64,000 nt of DNA from Phytophthora quininea (GCA_011947345.1 JAAVTG010000641.1:1-64000), one strand, 5' to 3'. Counted from the stretch's first letter, positions 1 to 11,422 are shown. The notes: generated from the letters alone by a model not told the origin. Program-made: numbers and translations.

Positions 1-358
1 AGTCGGACAACACTATCTGTCGGAGATCATTCAGCTTAACAACTTTTGCAAGAGCTGAGAGGCATCCATTACTACACTGGCAGACTCCACACATCTCCGC
101 AAGACCCTGCTTCCACATAGCAGCATTTCAGTCGTTAGATTCAAACAACAGCAACATCGCACTGGTAGTGGATGCCCAGCGAATAATCAAAGATACCTCC
201 CTGCGTTGGGATCTACGTAGAACATAAACGCCTCCTGATCGATCAACCAATATTTCATCTATCAAAGACTCTTGTGGATGTTATTGCTCCCTGGGTAAGA
301 CGATTCTTTCATCTGGGAACTTCAACGTGTGAAACGCGCTGAAAGCACGAGTCGATTC

Positions 359-2086
359 TACTGCGACGTCGAACCGAGTCGTCTTCGCCCAGATACTTAG
401 TCGTCGTACGCAGCCGTCGAAGTACTGGTTCATAACGCTGGCGCTGTCATGTTGAACGCTGGCATATCGTTGAGGCAGGATTTGTCCAGACGTGTTAGAT
501 CGCCGTGGTTCTTGACAGCGATGACCAGCACCTGCATCCCACAAGTCACAGTAAGCGCTCGTCGGTCGTGTGGTCGCAGTACTGTGCGTGGCGTAGTCGA
601 ACGTGACGAGCTCCTTATTGTCCCCTTGAGTGCTTCTAGGAGATACTTGGCGAACTTGGGCGGCATCCGAGCATCGAGGCTGCCGCTGAGCAGTAGAACG
701 CTGGCTTGTTTGGGGATCGTGGCGCTCTTGTTCCAGTATTGGTCTCGGTCGTAAATGATCCCCTGCCTTCGTAATCGCCACCAGTGAATTTGTTGCAAGC
801 CGGTGAGTCTTCCAGAAAGCAGTATTGCTCAACGAGGTCAATTATGCCTCCGTCGGACATTTCGACATCCGTAAAGCGCTGGATCATCTCCTTCATGGAA
901 GGCTGCGGAGATTCCCACAACTCGGAGTTGGATCAGAGCGTTGAGCAGATTGACGTGTACGCATCGTCTTGGTTTTGGCAGGATATCTGAGTCATGCCGC
1001 TGTACAGCGTCTTGTAGAAATAAGTCAAGACTTTGACATCATCGGCCGAACAGCGCAGCGATCGGTAGACGAACGGCGAGATCAGCGTTCTCATCGATGC
1101 GTCCTGAAGCATCGACCCGAGCGCTTGCCGCAATGTGTATGAAGGCTTCGTAGTCCCATCTGCATCGCACAAGTCGAGTTCGGGTCCTTGTCAAACTGGT
1201 TGATGAGGTTTCGAATGCTTTTCTTGAGTCCATTGCGCTAAAGCGGGTCTTGCACTCTTTGTCTTGTTGACAGAGCGCCATGAATTCGTCGCCCACCTCT
1301 CCAGTGTACGTAGGTCGAAGTGAACGGAAACGTTTACGGGTGCTCGGCGCAGAGGCCGTGCCAACACTATCCAAGACATACCCGGTCACTTTTGGAGGAG
1401 ACAAGTGCATCAACCGCTCCACCAGAATGGTACCATAGCTGACCCCGTAGACGATCGTGTTTGCTTTGTTCGTGTACTTGGAGATGAGCGTCTTGAGGTC
1501 CATTGCGGCGCTGGTGGTCGAGAAGGATGCCAGGTCGCCAAATTGGTTCTCGAGGTCTTGAGCACAGGCCGGGATCTCGGAAATCTCGATGTCGCGCCCG
1601 ATGGAGACCCCGTGGTGGTCACTTGAGAGCAGTCGAATCGAGTCGACTGCGAGTACTGCGACCAGTGCCGCGGTGATCCATCGTACACGTTGACAGCGCC
1701 GTCAAAAGGATAGACAACGTCGCCATATTCCTGTTCCACTAAAATGACACGAATAAGTCAACTAAACCAACTCGAAGTTACAAGGGGCATGACTCACTTG
1801 CTGTAGACGAAAACCCGGGCCCACCTTGCAAAAGCCACACGTTGGGAGCAGTGTCGGCGTTGGTTGTAGCAGGAAAGCGCTTAACGAAGATGTCGACCGT
1901 GTCGTCCACGGATTCCGGTGTTTCGCAGATTCCAGGATACAGAGGAGCCCTGTAGATAGCGCATTCGGCTTGTATGTCACCTTGGCTGCCGAGAATGTCC
2001 CCATGGAGCAGGAAAACCAACCATTGAGCTTGGTTGCCGCCACGCTGGAGGTCGTGACTGTCACCAAACAAGAAGCGAGACCGCAT
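359..2086 (-). pseudogene. Secreted S33 serine peptidase, decayed copy
   Basis: Mirror copy of the peptidase at 8572-10365. Recognisable pieces in several frames include the oxyanion segment GGPGFSS, the nucleophile elbow GVSYGT, and the C-terminal Asp region LLSGSLDAR. Numerous single-base changes break the frame along its length: the MDHRGTGRS segment is scrambled, the ends of the reading frames shift repeatedly, and the signal peptide region has lost bases. The stop codon of the intact relative lies at 359-361 and the start at 2084-2086. The intron after the GGPG motif is still visible with a GT-AG form. I read it as a non-functional duplicate, although some of the damage could be assembly error. 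Confidence 0.85.
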
Positions 2087-2103
2087 CACCGCAGAGTGAG
2101 GCG

Positions 2104-2118
2104 ATTGAGAAATGATCA
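2104..2118 (-). promoter_or_regulatory. Oomycete initiator-like core promoter of decayed S33 gene
   Basis: On the minus strand this reads GATCATTTCTCAATC, close to the oomycete core promoter consensus around TCATTYY followed by CA. It sits 17 bases upstream of the former start codon and is conserved in the two relatives (8541 and 17530-17544). The promoter has survived although the coding region has decayed. Confidence 0.6.
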
Positions 2119-2549
2119 GGCGTTCAACAAACCAGGGAGTCGTCATCTCATCTCATCTCAAGACGCTCAACATGCAAGCGTCCTGTATTCCTCAAAGCTA
2201 CGAGCGAGTCATTGGAGCTTGCGTACGATCCAAAGATACGTACACCATCGACGAGTGACCTCAGATGGAAGAATCGACGATCTGCCATGTGAACCAGCGA
2301 TCGCGTACGCAGCGAAAACAAATGAAGTTTTCTGGAGAAGAACGGAAACGTAGACCCGAATTGAGATTGATCCCGAAAAGTCTCTTTCGTCGCCTGATCT
2401 GTGCGGTAGTTTCGAGAATAAGTTCACTGTCAGAATTCACAGTGTGAGATCAGCAGTGTACTGCACAGTATTAATACCATTTCAGGCAGCGCCACAAAAT
2501 GTTGAGTGTCGTTGAGGTCTGCGCGCTCTTAAGGAAATCTGACTGATTT

Positions 2550-4585
2550 CGTCAAAGTGCAATCATCGTAGTCGTTCGGAGACGATTGACAGCGGCAGCC
2601 AGCTGCACACACGGCCACAACAAAAAGAGTTCATCTGCCGACAACTCGTGGCTACTACAGAGCCTACCTCGAGCTTTCTGGGTCTCGTGTAAAACCCGGA
2701 TTTCTTGTGCGTACCAACCACATCCAATGAACTCGAGCGGTTCATCTCGTTCTCCAGCATTGCGAGAACCTCCTGCACAACCGAAAGTACAATAAGATTA
2801 GTAGAGGCTCATAAACACATCTCCCAGCACATTAAATGGGGTTTCTTCACACCAAGCGTCCGCTTGCCATCCATGTAGGACCGCATCTTTGGATGCCATC
2901 AGCAATCGCACGCACTTGGCTGGGCTCGACGATCTGCTCCACCGCACTCAAATCCAACTCCACCTGACGGCCACAACAAATAACACACTCAGCTATCACA
3001 CGAACTAGCTCGTCTAAACAACATGGCCCTACCTCTCCATACTGGATCTTGCCAAGTCCACGCGAGACTACCTTGCCATTGACCTCAAACCCGCGACTCA
3101 GTGGGATACGGGGCTTAAACCCTGAAAGCTGCGTCTTGACGGATCTCTTCGTGTTCGCTAGCGATTCTCTTAGCTTCCGCAGTCACATCCCGCGGCTCGT
3201 ACGCATCCATCATGATAACGTGGTCGGCCACAGAAATAGTCGCCAGCGCCACCGATGACCAGCACGGACGACACGCCGCATTGCGTGTACAGCAGCGCCT
3301 TGGAAAAACGGCGTAATCGGCTCTTTGTCCTGGCAACGAGTTGTTGCATCTTCCAGTCGCGGATCATAAAGTTGGTGGCGCACGTGTCTTCGTCAATCAG
3401 CAACGTCGTGGCGCCAACTTCCAGCGCTTCCACGATGTTCGCAGCTTGCGACGTGCTTCCTGACGCATCAGCAGTGGAGAACCGCGTCGTGTCCTGTTTG
3501 AACGGCAAGTTATCAATAAAGGCACTGATGTCAGTGCACACGACACTGCGCGAGTCTTCGGAGCGAATCTTGGCCGCATTCGATCCACTACTACAAACTC
3601 CCGTCCATCTCCGGGGACATGGTTGTACACGCCAACCTCCAGCGCTTTCAAGACCGTGCTCTTGCCATGAAATCCCACCGACAAACAGCGTGACTCCAGC
3701 AGGAATCCCCATCCCGTAACATTGCCACAGTTTGGCAACGTAAAGGACTCTCGAGCGTCTCTGGGGACTTGAACGCGATCGCCTTGCCACTGTCCAGTGG
3801 TAAATCCGACGCGCCCGACTGTCTCGGCAGAACCGCTCCGTCCTTCACAAACCCACAAGTCCGGCGTCCTTCAGCTCCCCGCGCAGAGTCTCCTGGTCCT
3901 CCACAGACTTCAAATGCTCCCACAAATGATTTACATCCAAACTCTTTAAAACTAACGAGCGTCCCACCAGCTTGGGCAGTGTCTCTACTAGAATCGTGTA
4001 GGCCCAGTCTCCGCAGATGCTGCGTCCTCTCGCCGGCAGATTGATATTAAACCTGGCCTCAATGTCGCCATTGGACAGCACCATCACCGACGACCTCTCG
4101 ATCACATGCTGGCCTGGAGCGTCAATGGAGATATCTCCGCCCTTAGCCTTGCCAGGAGCTGCTAGTGGTTTTGGCGTCAGCGCCAGCTCTTCTGGCTGCG
4201 GCTGCGAATTGCCGAGTCAAATAGTCACACAGTGCGACGTTGCGGGTCTTGTCCTGGAACATTTCCACTTGCAAACCGGCCGAGCTGCTCGCCACCAGCA
4301 CGTGAGCTCTGGAAGGACTGGCGTAGGGATCTCCCTGGATATGGTCGAAGCCTAAATGAAATTGAGCCCCATGGAAGTGTCCTGGAATTGGAAGACGCGT
4401 TCCAACTCATGGTAAGCTCCGTAGTTCCGGTTGTGTAGGCTCTGTAGGAGGCCCCAGCTGCTGCCAAGAGGCAGAAGGTAGAGTAGACCTTGGTCGGTCA
4501 CTGAACGAGTCGGAGCGACCCTTCCGCGCCCTCCGCGACCACGCCCGCCGCCGTACTTGTTGCGGTAGTAATCCCCACGCCCCAT
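2550..4585 (-). pseudogene. ABC-class ATPase, decayed copy
   Basis: Mirror copy of the gene at 6013-8068. The glycine/arginine-rich start (MGRGDYYRNKYGGG) is at 4585. Internal segments such as NRNYGAYHELERVF, VMVLSNGDIEARFN and DEDTCATNFMIRD are preserved, but they are spread over all three minus-strand frames. The P-loop segment is disturbed relative to the right-arm copy: the bases around VGFHGKST show a lost base and an altered upstream frame. The three 3' introns are still recognisable. The final exon ends at a TGA (2550-2552), where the other copy ends with TAG. It shares with the other arm the frame break after KDAGLVG, so that lesion either predates the duplication or is a systematic consensus error. 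Confidence 0.83.
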
Positions 4586-4739
4586 GACCTCTTGAATGGA
4601 TACACAAAGAGGAAATGTTTGAAATGGAAATTAGCCATTAGTGTTCTTGTAGAGGGAGGAAGTACGATGAAAGGGTTAATTGAGCCAAATCAAACGAAAT
4701 CTACCGCAAAATGCGGTGAAAGACTTTGCGGCGGCGGCG

Positions 4740-4857
4740 ACCGACCCAGCTTGTTGTAAATGTAGTCTGGGTCCCACTTGTTGCCGATCCACGTCTTGAA
4801 TAGCTTCAACTCCTCGGCTAGTTCCTTCGCGACCTTGTAGGCGTCCTGTGCGGATTT
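4740..4857 (-). pseudogene. WY-effector-like fragment, left-arm copy
   Basis: On the minus strand this encodes the same segment as the right arm (AYKVAKELAEEL, then LFKTWIGNKWDPDYIYNKLG). The inverted repeat stops at its upstream side, so this copy has no start codon and is a truncated partner of the reading frame at 5682. The helix pattern with Trp and the P-D-x-x-Y-x-K-L-G ending resembles the first motif of RXLR-type WY folds. That assignment is from motif memory only. Confidence 0.45.
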
Positions 4858-5681
4858 ATTCACTGACTGGCGTGACTCGTCATTTATCTCTGCTGGGTAA
4901 CGTTGGAAGCAAGAATGCGTAATTGTTTGTACAACGCTTTCTCCTTATACCGTAGGAGCTGCAGCCTGTAGTACATCCCAACAAACGTCTACGGAAAACA
5001 CTGCAGTGTGTGTTGTTACTTTTGCACGTTATGTAACGGATCCAGCTCCGTTGTTTACGGTACGTATAGAGTTGAAGTTTGTTACGGGACGAGTTTACGG
5101 ACGGTGTTGCTGTGGCCCATAGCGCCAAGGACACCGAGCAAGCTAACCAACAATACACTACTGCTTTTGCCATCGAGCCCCCAAGACGCTTCCATCACAT
5201 AGTAGCTACTTGTACAGTATCAAGTCAACATACCCAACGACCGCATAGTGAAGTCAAGTTAAAATCTGCTCGCTGCGCAAAGGCTTGCTGCCGGACTATG
5301 AGTACCAACTGCGGGAAAAGCAGTGCAAGTTTGCACAAAAAGGCTCCATCCAGAATTCCAGGACATTTTGGTGCAATCTCAAGTACCCATTTCACCCTGG
5401 AGCTCCGTTTTTACTTCCAACAAGGGCTTCGGCCAGAAACAGGAAATCATCTACGCGAGCACCACCCGTCCAATTAGGACGAAGCTGTTGAGCTTGCCCT
5501 TCGTTTTGCCAGCGGCATCTTGATGCCGTATTGAACAACTCGACACCGTTACTCGAGTTTGCCAGTGCCAACGAACACCACCAGCTCCAACGAGCGCTTC
5601 GTGGAACCGAGGTCACCACGATGCCGATGCCGACAATAGCGTGGGCTTGGCCGCGTCGTCTTCACGAAGCGCACAGCCAAC
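4858..5681. other. Spacer of the inverted repeat; no gene recognised
   Basis: This single-copy stretch lies between the two arms. It has only short overlapping open frames in several phases and no recognisable domain. A plus-strand stretch around 5285-5420 reads plausibly as peptide (LPDYEYQLREKQCKFAQKGS) but is soon lost by a frame change, so it may be a gene remnant. Confidence 0.5.
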
Positions 5682-5960
5682 ATGGAAAACCAAGGTGCCA
5701 ACAAGGCCACGGGCAGGGCTGCTCAGAAAGCAGTGAAGAAATCCGCACAGGACGCCTACAAGGTCGCGAAGGAACTAGCCGAGGAGTTGAAGCTATTCAA
5801 GACGTGGATCGGCAACAAGTGGGACCCAGACTACATTTACAACAAGCTGGGTCGGTCGCCGCCGCCGCAAAGTCTTTCACCGCATTTTGCGGTAGACATT
5901 TCGTTTGATTTGGCTCAATTAACCCTTTCATCGTACTTCCTCCCTCTACAAGAACACTAA
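5682..5960 (+). CDS. Short protein with WY-effector-like motif
   Basis: A 92-residue frame starting MENQGANKATGR. Residues about 20-55 form an amphipathic helix-rich segment containing LFKTWIGNKWDPDYIYNKLG, which resembles the W-motif of oomycete RXLR/WY effectors. No signal peptide or RXLR motif precedes it, and the C-terminal part is low in recognisable structure. The inverted-repeat junction (5739) falls inside the gene, so only the C-terminal two thirds are duplicated. It could be the tail of a longer, frame-broken effector gene whose 5' part lies in the spacer. Otherwise unrecognised. Confidence 0.35.
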   Translation: MENQGANKATGRAAQKAVKKSAQDAYKVAKELAEELKLFKTWIGNKWDPDYIYNKLGRSPPPQSLSPHFAVDISFDLAQLTLSSYFLPLQEH

Positions 5961-6012
5961 TGGCTAATTTCCATTTCAAACATTTCCTCTTTGTGTATCC
6001 ATTCAAGAGGTC

Positions 6013-8068
6013 ATGGGGCGTGGGGATTACTACCGCAACAAGTACGGCGGCGGGCGTGGTCGCGGAGGGCGCGGAAGGGGTCGCTCCGACTCGTTCAGTG
6101 ACCGACCAAGGTCTACTCTACCTTCTGCCTCTTGGCAGCAGCTGGGAGCCTCCTACAGAGCCTACACAACCGGAACTACGGAGCTTACCATGAGTTGGAA
6201 CGCGTCTTCCAATTCCAGGACACTTCCATGGGGCTCGAATTTCATTTAGGCTTCGACCATATCCAGGGAGATCCCTACGCCAGTCCTTCCAGAGCTCACG
6301 TGCTGGTGGCGAGCAGCTCGGCCGGTTTGCAAGTGGAAATGTTCCAGGACAAGACCCGCAACGTCGCACTGTGTGACTATTTGACTCGGCAATTCGCAGC
6401 CGCAGCCAGAAGAGCTGGCGCTGACGCCAAAACCACTAGCAGCTCCTGGCAAGGAGCTAAGGGCGGAGATATCTCCATTGACGCTCCAGGCCAGCATGTG
6501 ATCGAGAGGTCGTCGGTGATGGTGCTGTCCAATGGCGACATTGAGGCCAGGTTTAATATCAATCTGCCGGCGAGAGGACGCAGCATCTGCGGAGACTGGG
6601 CCTACACGATTCTAGTAGAGACACTGCCCAAGCTGGTGGGACGCTCGTTAGTTTTAAAGAGTTTGGATGTAAATCATTTGTGGGAGCATTTGAAGTCTGT
6701 GGAGGACCAGGAGACTCTGCGCGGGGTGCTGAAGGACGCCGGACTTGTGGGTTTGTGAAGGACGGAGCGGTTCTGCCGAGACAGTCGGGCGCGTCGGATT
6801 TACCACTGGACAGTGGCAAGGCGATCGCGTTCAAGTCCCCAGAGACGCTCGAGAAGTCCTTTACGTTGCCAAACTGTGGCAATGTTACGGGGATGGGGAT
6901 TCCTGCTGGAGTCACGCTGTTTGTCGGTGGGGGATTTCATGGCAAGAGCACGGTCTTGAAAGCGCTGGAGGTTGGCGTGTACAACCATGTCCCCGGAGAT
7001 GGACGGGAGTTTGTAGTAGTGGATCCGAATGCGGCCAAGATTCGCTCCGAAGACTCGCGCAGTGTCGTGTGCACTGACATCAGTGCCTTTATTGACAACT
7101 TGCCGTTCAAACAGGACACGACGCGGTTCTCCACTGCTGATGCGTCAGGAAGCACGTCGCAAGCTGCGAACATCGTGGAAGCGCTGGAAGTTGGCGCCAC
7201 GACGTTGCTGATTGACGAAGACACGTGCGCCACCAACTTTATGGTCCGCGACTGGAAGATGCAGCAACTCGTTGCCAAGGACAAAGAGCCGATTACGCCG
7301 TTTATCTCCAAGGCGCGCGCTGTACACGCAATGCGGCGTGTCGTCCGTGCTGGTCATCGGTGGCGCTGGCGACTATTTCTCTGTGGCCGACCACGTTATC
7401 ATGATGGATGCGTACGAGCCGCGGGATGTGACTGCGGAAGCTAAGAGAATCGCTAGCGAACACGAAGAGATCCGTCAAGACGCAGCTTTCGGGGGTTTAA
7501 GCCCCGTATCCCACTGAGTCGCGGGTTTGAGGTCAATGGCAAGGTAGTCTCGCGTGGACTTGGCAAGATCCAGTACGGAGAGGTAGGGCCATGTTGTTTA
7601 GATGAGCTAGTTCGTGTGATAGCTGAGTGTGTTATTTGTTGTGGCCGACAGGTGGAGTTGGATTTGAGTGCGGTGGAGCAGATCGTCGAGCCCAGCCAAG
7701 TGCGTGCGATTGCTGATGGCATCCAAAAGATGCGGTCCTACATGGATGGCAAGCGGACGCTTGAGGTGTCTGAAGAAACCCCATTTAATGTGCTGGGAGA
7801 TGTGTTTATGAGCCTCTACTAATTCTTATTGTACTTTCGGTTGTGCAGGAGGTTCTCGCAATGCTGGAGAACGAGATGAACCGCTCGAGTTCATTGGATG
7901 TGGTTGGTACGCACAAGAAATCCGGGTTTTACACGAGACCCAGAAAGCTCGAGGTAGGCTCTGTAGTAGCCACGAGTTGTCGGCAGATGAACTCACTTTT
8001 TGTTGTGGCCGTGTGTGCAGCTGGCTGCCGCTATCAATCGTCTCCGAACGGCTACGATGACACAATAG
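6013..8068 (+). CDS. ABC-class ATPase (COG3044/PF09818-like), frame-broken
   Basis: The product resembles the predicted ATPase-of-the-ABC-class family; a trypanosomatid member (MRB1590) is an RNA-associated protein, but most members are uncharacterised. In order: an Arg/Gly-rich N-terminus (MGRGDYYRNKYGGGRGRGG); a family N-domain with NRNYGAYHELERVF and HIQGDPYASPSR; a P-loop GGGFHGKST near 6925-6955; the DEDTCATNFMVRD segment (Walker B region, about 7215); EPITPFI; and VLVIGGAGDYFSVADHVIMMD. Three short introns follow (about 7580-7650, 7765-7849 and 7953-8020), and the last exon ends at TAG 8066-8068. The frame changes near 6130, 6740 and 7310; two of these lie beside short T or G runs, so sequencing error is possible. 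Without those breaks it would be full length. Confidence 0.85.
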
Positions 8069-8540
8069 CTTTTGACGAAATCAGTCAGGTTTCCTTAAGA
8101 GCGCGCAGACCTCAACGACGCTCAACATTTTGTGGCGCTGCGGCTACGTAGCCCTGAAATGGTATTAATACTGTGCAGTACACTGCTGATCTCACACTGT
8201 GAATTCTGACAGTGAGCTTATTCTCGAAACTACCGCACAGATCGGAGCAGCGACGAAAGAGACTTTTCGGGGTGAAATCCAATCTCAATTCCAGGGGTCT
8301 ACGTTTCCGTTCTTCTCCAGAAAACTTCATTTGTTTCGCTGCGTACGCGATCGCTGGTTCACATGGCAGATCGTCGATTCTTCCATCTGGGAGCCACTCG
8401 TCGATGTGTGCGTATCGTTGGATCGTACGCAAGCTCCAATGAATCGCTCGTAGCTTTGAGGAATACGGGACGCTTGCATGTTGCGAGCGTCTTGAGATGA
8501 GATGAGATGACGACTCCTGGTTCACGTTTGTTGAACGCCT

Positions 8541-8557
8541 GATCATTTCTCAATCGC
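8541..8557 (+). promoter_or_regulatory. Oomycete initiator-like core promoter of right-arm S33 gene
   Basis: GATCATTTCTCAATCGC lies 15 bases before the ATG at 8572. It matches the oomycete initiator layout and is conserved at the same place in the other two S33 copies. It argues that the in-frame upstream sequence is untranslated leader. Confidence 0.65.
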
Positions 8558-8571
8558 CTCACTCTGCGGTG

Positions 8572-10365
8572 ATGCGGTCTCGCTTCCTGTTCCTGGTGAC
8601 AGCCGTCACGACCTCCAAGCGTCTGCTTCGGCAACCAAGCTCAATGGTTGGTTTTCCTGCTCCATGGGGACATTCTCGGATGAAGGCAGCCAAGGTGACA
8701 TACAAGCCGAATGCGCTATCTACAGGGCTCCTCTGTGTTATCCTGGAATCTGCGAAACACCGGAATCCGTGGACGACACGGTCGACATCTTCGTTAAGCG
8801 CTTTCCTGCTACAACCAACGCCGACACTGCTCCCAACGTGTGGCTTTTGCAAGGTGGGCCCGGGTATTCGTCTACAGCAAGTGAGTCATGCCCCTTGTAA
8901 CTTCGAGTTGGTTTAGTTGACTTATTCGTGTCATTTTAGTGGAACAGGATATGGCGATGTTGTCTATCCTTTGGACGGCGCTGTCAACGTGTACACGATG
9001 GATCACCGCGGCACTGGTCGCAGTACTCGATTCGACTGCACCGCGGCTCAAGTGACCACTACGGGGTCTCCATCAGGCGCTCGCATTGAGATTTCCGAGA
9101 TCCCGGCCTGTGCTCAAGACCTCGAGAACCAATTTGGCGACCTGGCATCCTTCTCGACCACCAGCGCCGCAATGGACCTCAAGACGCTCATCTCCAAGTA
9201 CACGAACAAAGCAAACACGATCGTCTACGGGGTCAGCTACGGCACCATTCTGGTGGAGCGGTTGATGCACTTGTCTCCTCCAAAAGTGACCGGGTATGTC
9301 TTGGATAGTGTTGGCACGGCCTCTGGCGCCGGAGCACCCGCCGTTGAAACGTTTCCGTTCACTTCGACCTACGACACGTACACTGGAGAGGTGGGCGACG
9401 AATTCATGGCGCTCTGTCAACAAGACAACGAGTGCAAGACCCGCTTTAAGCGCAATGGGCTCAAGAAAAGCATTCGAAACCTCATCAACCAGTTTGACAA
9501 GGACCCGAACTCGACTTGTGCGATGCAGGCTGGGACTACGAAGCCTTCATACACATTGCGGCAAATGCTCGGGTCGATGCTTCAGGACGCATGGACTAGA
9601 ACGCTGATCCCGCCGTTCGTCTACCGATCGCTGCGCTGTTCGGCCGATGATGTCAAAGTCTTGACTTATTTCTACAAGACGCTGTACAGCGGCATGACTG
9701 ACTCCGGATATCAAGGTGCCAAAACCCAAGACGATGCGTACACGTCCAATCTACTCAACTGTCTGATCCAATACTCCGAGTTGTGGGAATCTCCGCAGCC
9801 TTCCATGAAGGAGATGGTCAAGCGCTTTACGGATGTCGAAATGTCCGACGGAGGCACAATTGACCTCGTTGAGCAATACTGCGCCTTCTCCAAGGAAGAC
9901 TCACCGGCTTGCAACAAATTCACTGGTGGCGATTACGAAGGCAACGGGATCATTTACGACCGAGACCAATACTGGAACAAGAGCGCCACGATCCCCAAAC
10001 AAGCCAGCGTTCTACTGCTCAGCGGCAGCCTCGATGCTCGGATGCCGCCCAAGTTCGCCAAGTATCTCCTAGAAGCTCTCAAGGGGGACAATAAGGAGCT
10101 CGTCACGTTCGACTACGCCACGCACGGAATTGTTGCGACCACACGAACCGACGAGCGCTTACTTGTGACTTGTGGGATGCGGGTGCTGGTCTCGTACGTC
10201 AAGAACCACGGCGACCTAACACGTCTGGACAAGTCCTGCCTCAACGATATGCCAGCGTTCAACATGACAGCGCCAGCAGATATTGTGAACCAGTACTTCG
10301 ACGCTGACGACGCGTACGACGGTAAGTATCTGGGCGAAGACGACTCCGGTTCGACGTCGCAGTAG
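8572..10365 (+). CDS. Secreted S33 (TAP-like) serine peptidase, right-arm copy
   Basis: Alpha/beta-hydrolase peptidase of family S33, related to tripeptidyl aminopeptidases and probably secreted. The N-terminus MRSRFLFLVTAVT looks like a signal peptide. Catalytic signposts are GGPGYSS (oxyanion region, before the intron at about 8880-8938), DHRGTGRS, GVSYGT with the nucleophile Ser (about 9230), SGSLDAR (Asp, about 10020), and FDYATHG (His, about 10110). The frame is broken in the signal-peptide region near 8600-8650 and again just after the intron near 8970; from there to the TAG at 10365 it is open. Compared with the intact relative at 15708-17513, both breaks are one-base events. It may be functional if these are assembly errors. 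Confidence 0.88.
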
Positions 10366-10735
10366 AATCGACTCGTGCTTTCAGCGCGTTTCACACGTTG
10401 AAAGAGTTCCAAGATGAAAGAATCGTCTTACCCACAGGAGCAATAACATCCACAAGAGTCTTTGATAGATGAAATATTGGTTGATCGACAATTTCAGGAG
10501 GCGTTTGTGTTCTACGTAGATCCCAACGCAGGGAGGTATCTTTGATTATTCGGTGGGCAATCCACTACCAGTGCGATTGTTGCTGTTGTTTGAATCTAAC
10601 GACTGAAATGCTGCTATGTGGAAGCAGGGTCTTGCGGAGATGTGTGGAGTCTGCCAGTGTAGTAATGGATGCCTCTCAGCTCTTGCAAAAGTTGTTAAGC
10701 TGAATGATCTCCGACAGATAGTGATGTGTCCGACT

Positions 10736-10949
10736 TTGGTTGTCAGCCAAGTCTCGTACTGGTGTCTCCGATGGTTGTCCATGAGTACTGCAGCTATGAA
10801 GGCGTTCTCCGAAATTCTTGCAAGCGACCACGCCGAAAATGGCTATCAACCTGACTTGCTTGATGATCGAGACGCCACATTGAATTGATTTCTTTCGAAG
10901 CCGTCTGTATCCGTTTGGTGACAAAAGCAAGAGGGGCAAAGTTTCAGCG
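10736..10949. other. Junction outside the inverted repeat
   Basis: This short single-copy stretch runs from the outer end of the right arm to the RING relic. It may hold the decayed upstream part of that relic, but no domain can be recognised. Confidence 0.4.
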
Positions 10950-11422
10950 ATGCCATTCGTCACGAATTGTTATTCACCATTTCTTTCGTGTCCATTGTGT
11001 CTCTCGAAGCTGAAACTTGACGTGTGTTATTTCCGCAACTACGTGTGGAGGTTTGAGGGAACGAGGAAGCGTGATGGCGACGGCTTTGTGCGTTCACAGT
11101 GGCGAATTGCAGAAGATGCTGGCAAACTTGGCTACTCCTTCTTTGACCGCGACCAAGCTGCTGACTTTGCCAACTGGAAGAGTCTTGTGCTGGTGGCCAA
11201 ACCTAAAAAGGTGGCTCCTGTTAAATGTCGCTCGGAGTTCGTGCTCGTGCAGTTGGGATGAGGGGCGTGTGCGCGGCTTGCCCGTGCAAGCTGTAGTTCG
11301 CGCGGAAGAAATCGATCGCCTCGGGACTTTGCGGCCACAATTTTCATCGTGTCTGCGGCAAGGAGTGGCTCGAGTGGAGCGGCAAGCAATTCACATATCC
11401 GGTGTGCCCCATATGTATCTAA
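10950..11422 (+). pseudogene. Relic of ubiquitin-RING family gene (C-terminal half)
   Basis: The stretch CPLCLSKLKLDVCYFRNYVWRF... aligns by eye with the cysteine-rich module of the intact gene at 57964 ([23 protein letters not shown]), including the following GxR-D-G, SQW, FFDRD and NWKSLVLVAKP positions. A different frame then gives RING ligands: VCAACPC, an in-frame TAG at 11294, then CGHNFHRVC from 11330 and CPIC before the stop at 11420-11422. At least one frame change and one nonsense codon separate the pieces, and no ubiquitin moiety is visible upstream. It is the most diverged family member in the window, so it is likely an old copy. Confidence 0.7.

Larger units (their letters stand above)
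1..4857. repeat. Left arm of giant inverted repeat
   Basis: The reverse complement of this arm matches 5739-10735 with scattered substitutions and small indels. For example, the first bases here pair with 10713-10735, and 4846-4857 pairs with 5739-5750. The arm carries, in mirror order, an S33 peptidase, an ABC-class ATPase and a WY-like fragment. It begins at or before the window edge, so its true length is unknown. It is about 140 bases shorter than the matching arm because of accumulated deletions, and its genes are more damaged. The divergence shows that the arms have evolved separately and are not one sequence read twice. Confidence 0.93.
5739..10735. repeat. Right arm of giant inverted repeat
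   Basis: Reverse-complement partner of 1-4857. Gene order mirrors the left arm (WY fragment, ABC-class ATPase, S33 peptidase), so the two arms point away from each other. Homology ends sharply at 5739 on the spacer side and near 10735 on the outer side, where the left arm meets the window edge. This arm has kept longer reading frames, notably a 482-residue peptidase frame. Confidence 0.93.

Noticed and set aside
1..10735. Palindrome as a pure assembly duplication
   Set aside because: The arms differ by many substitutions and indels and decay unequally, which a duplicated contig end would not show; haplotype mis-joining still needs long-read checking.
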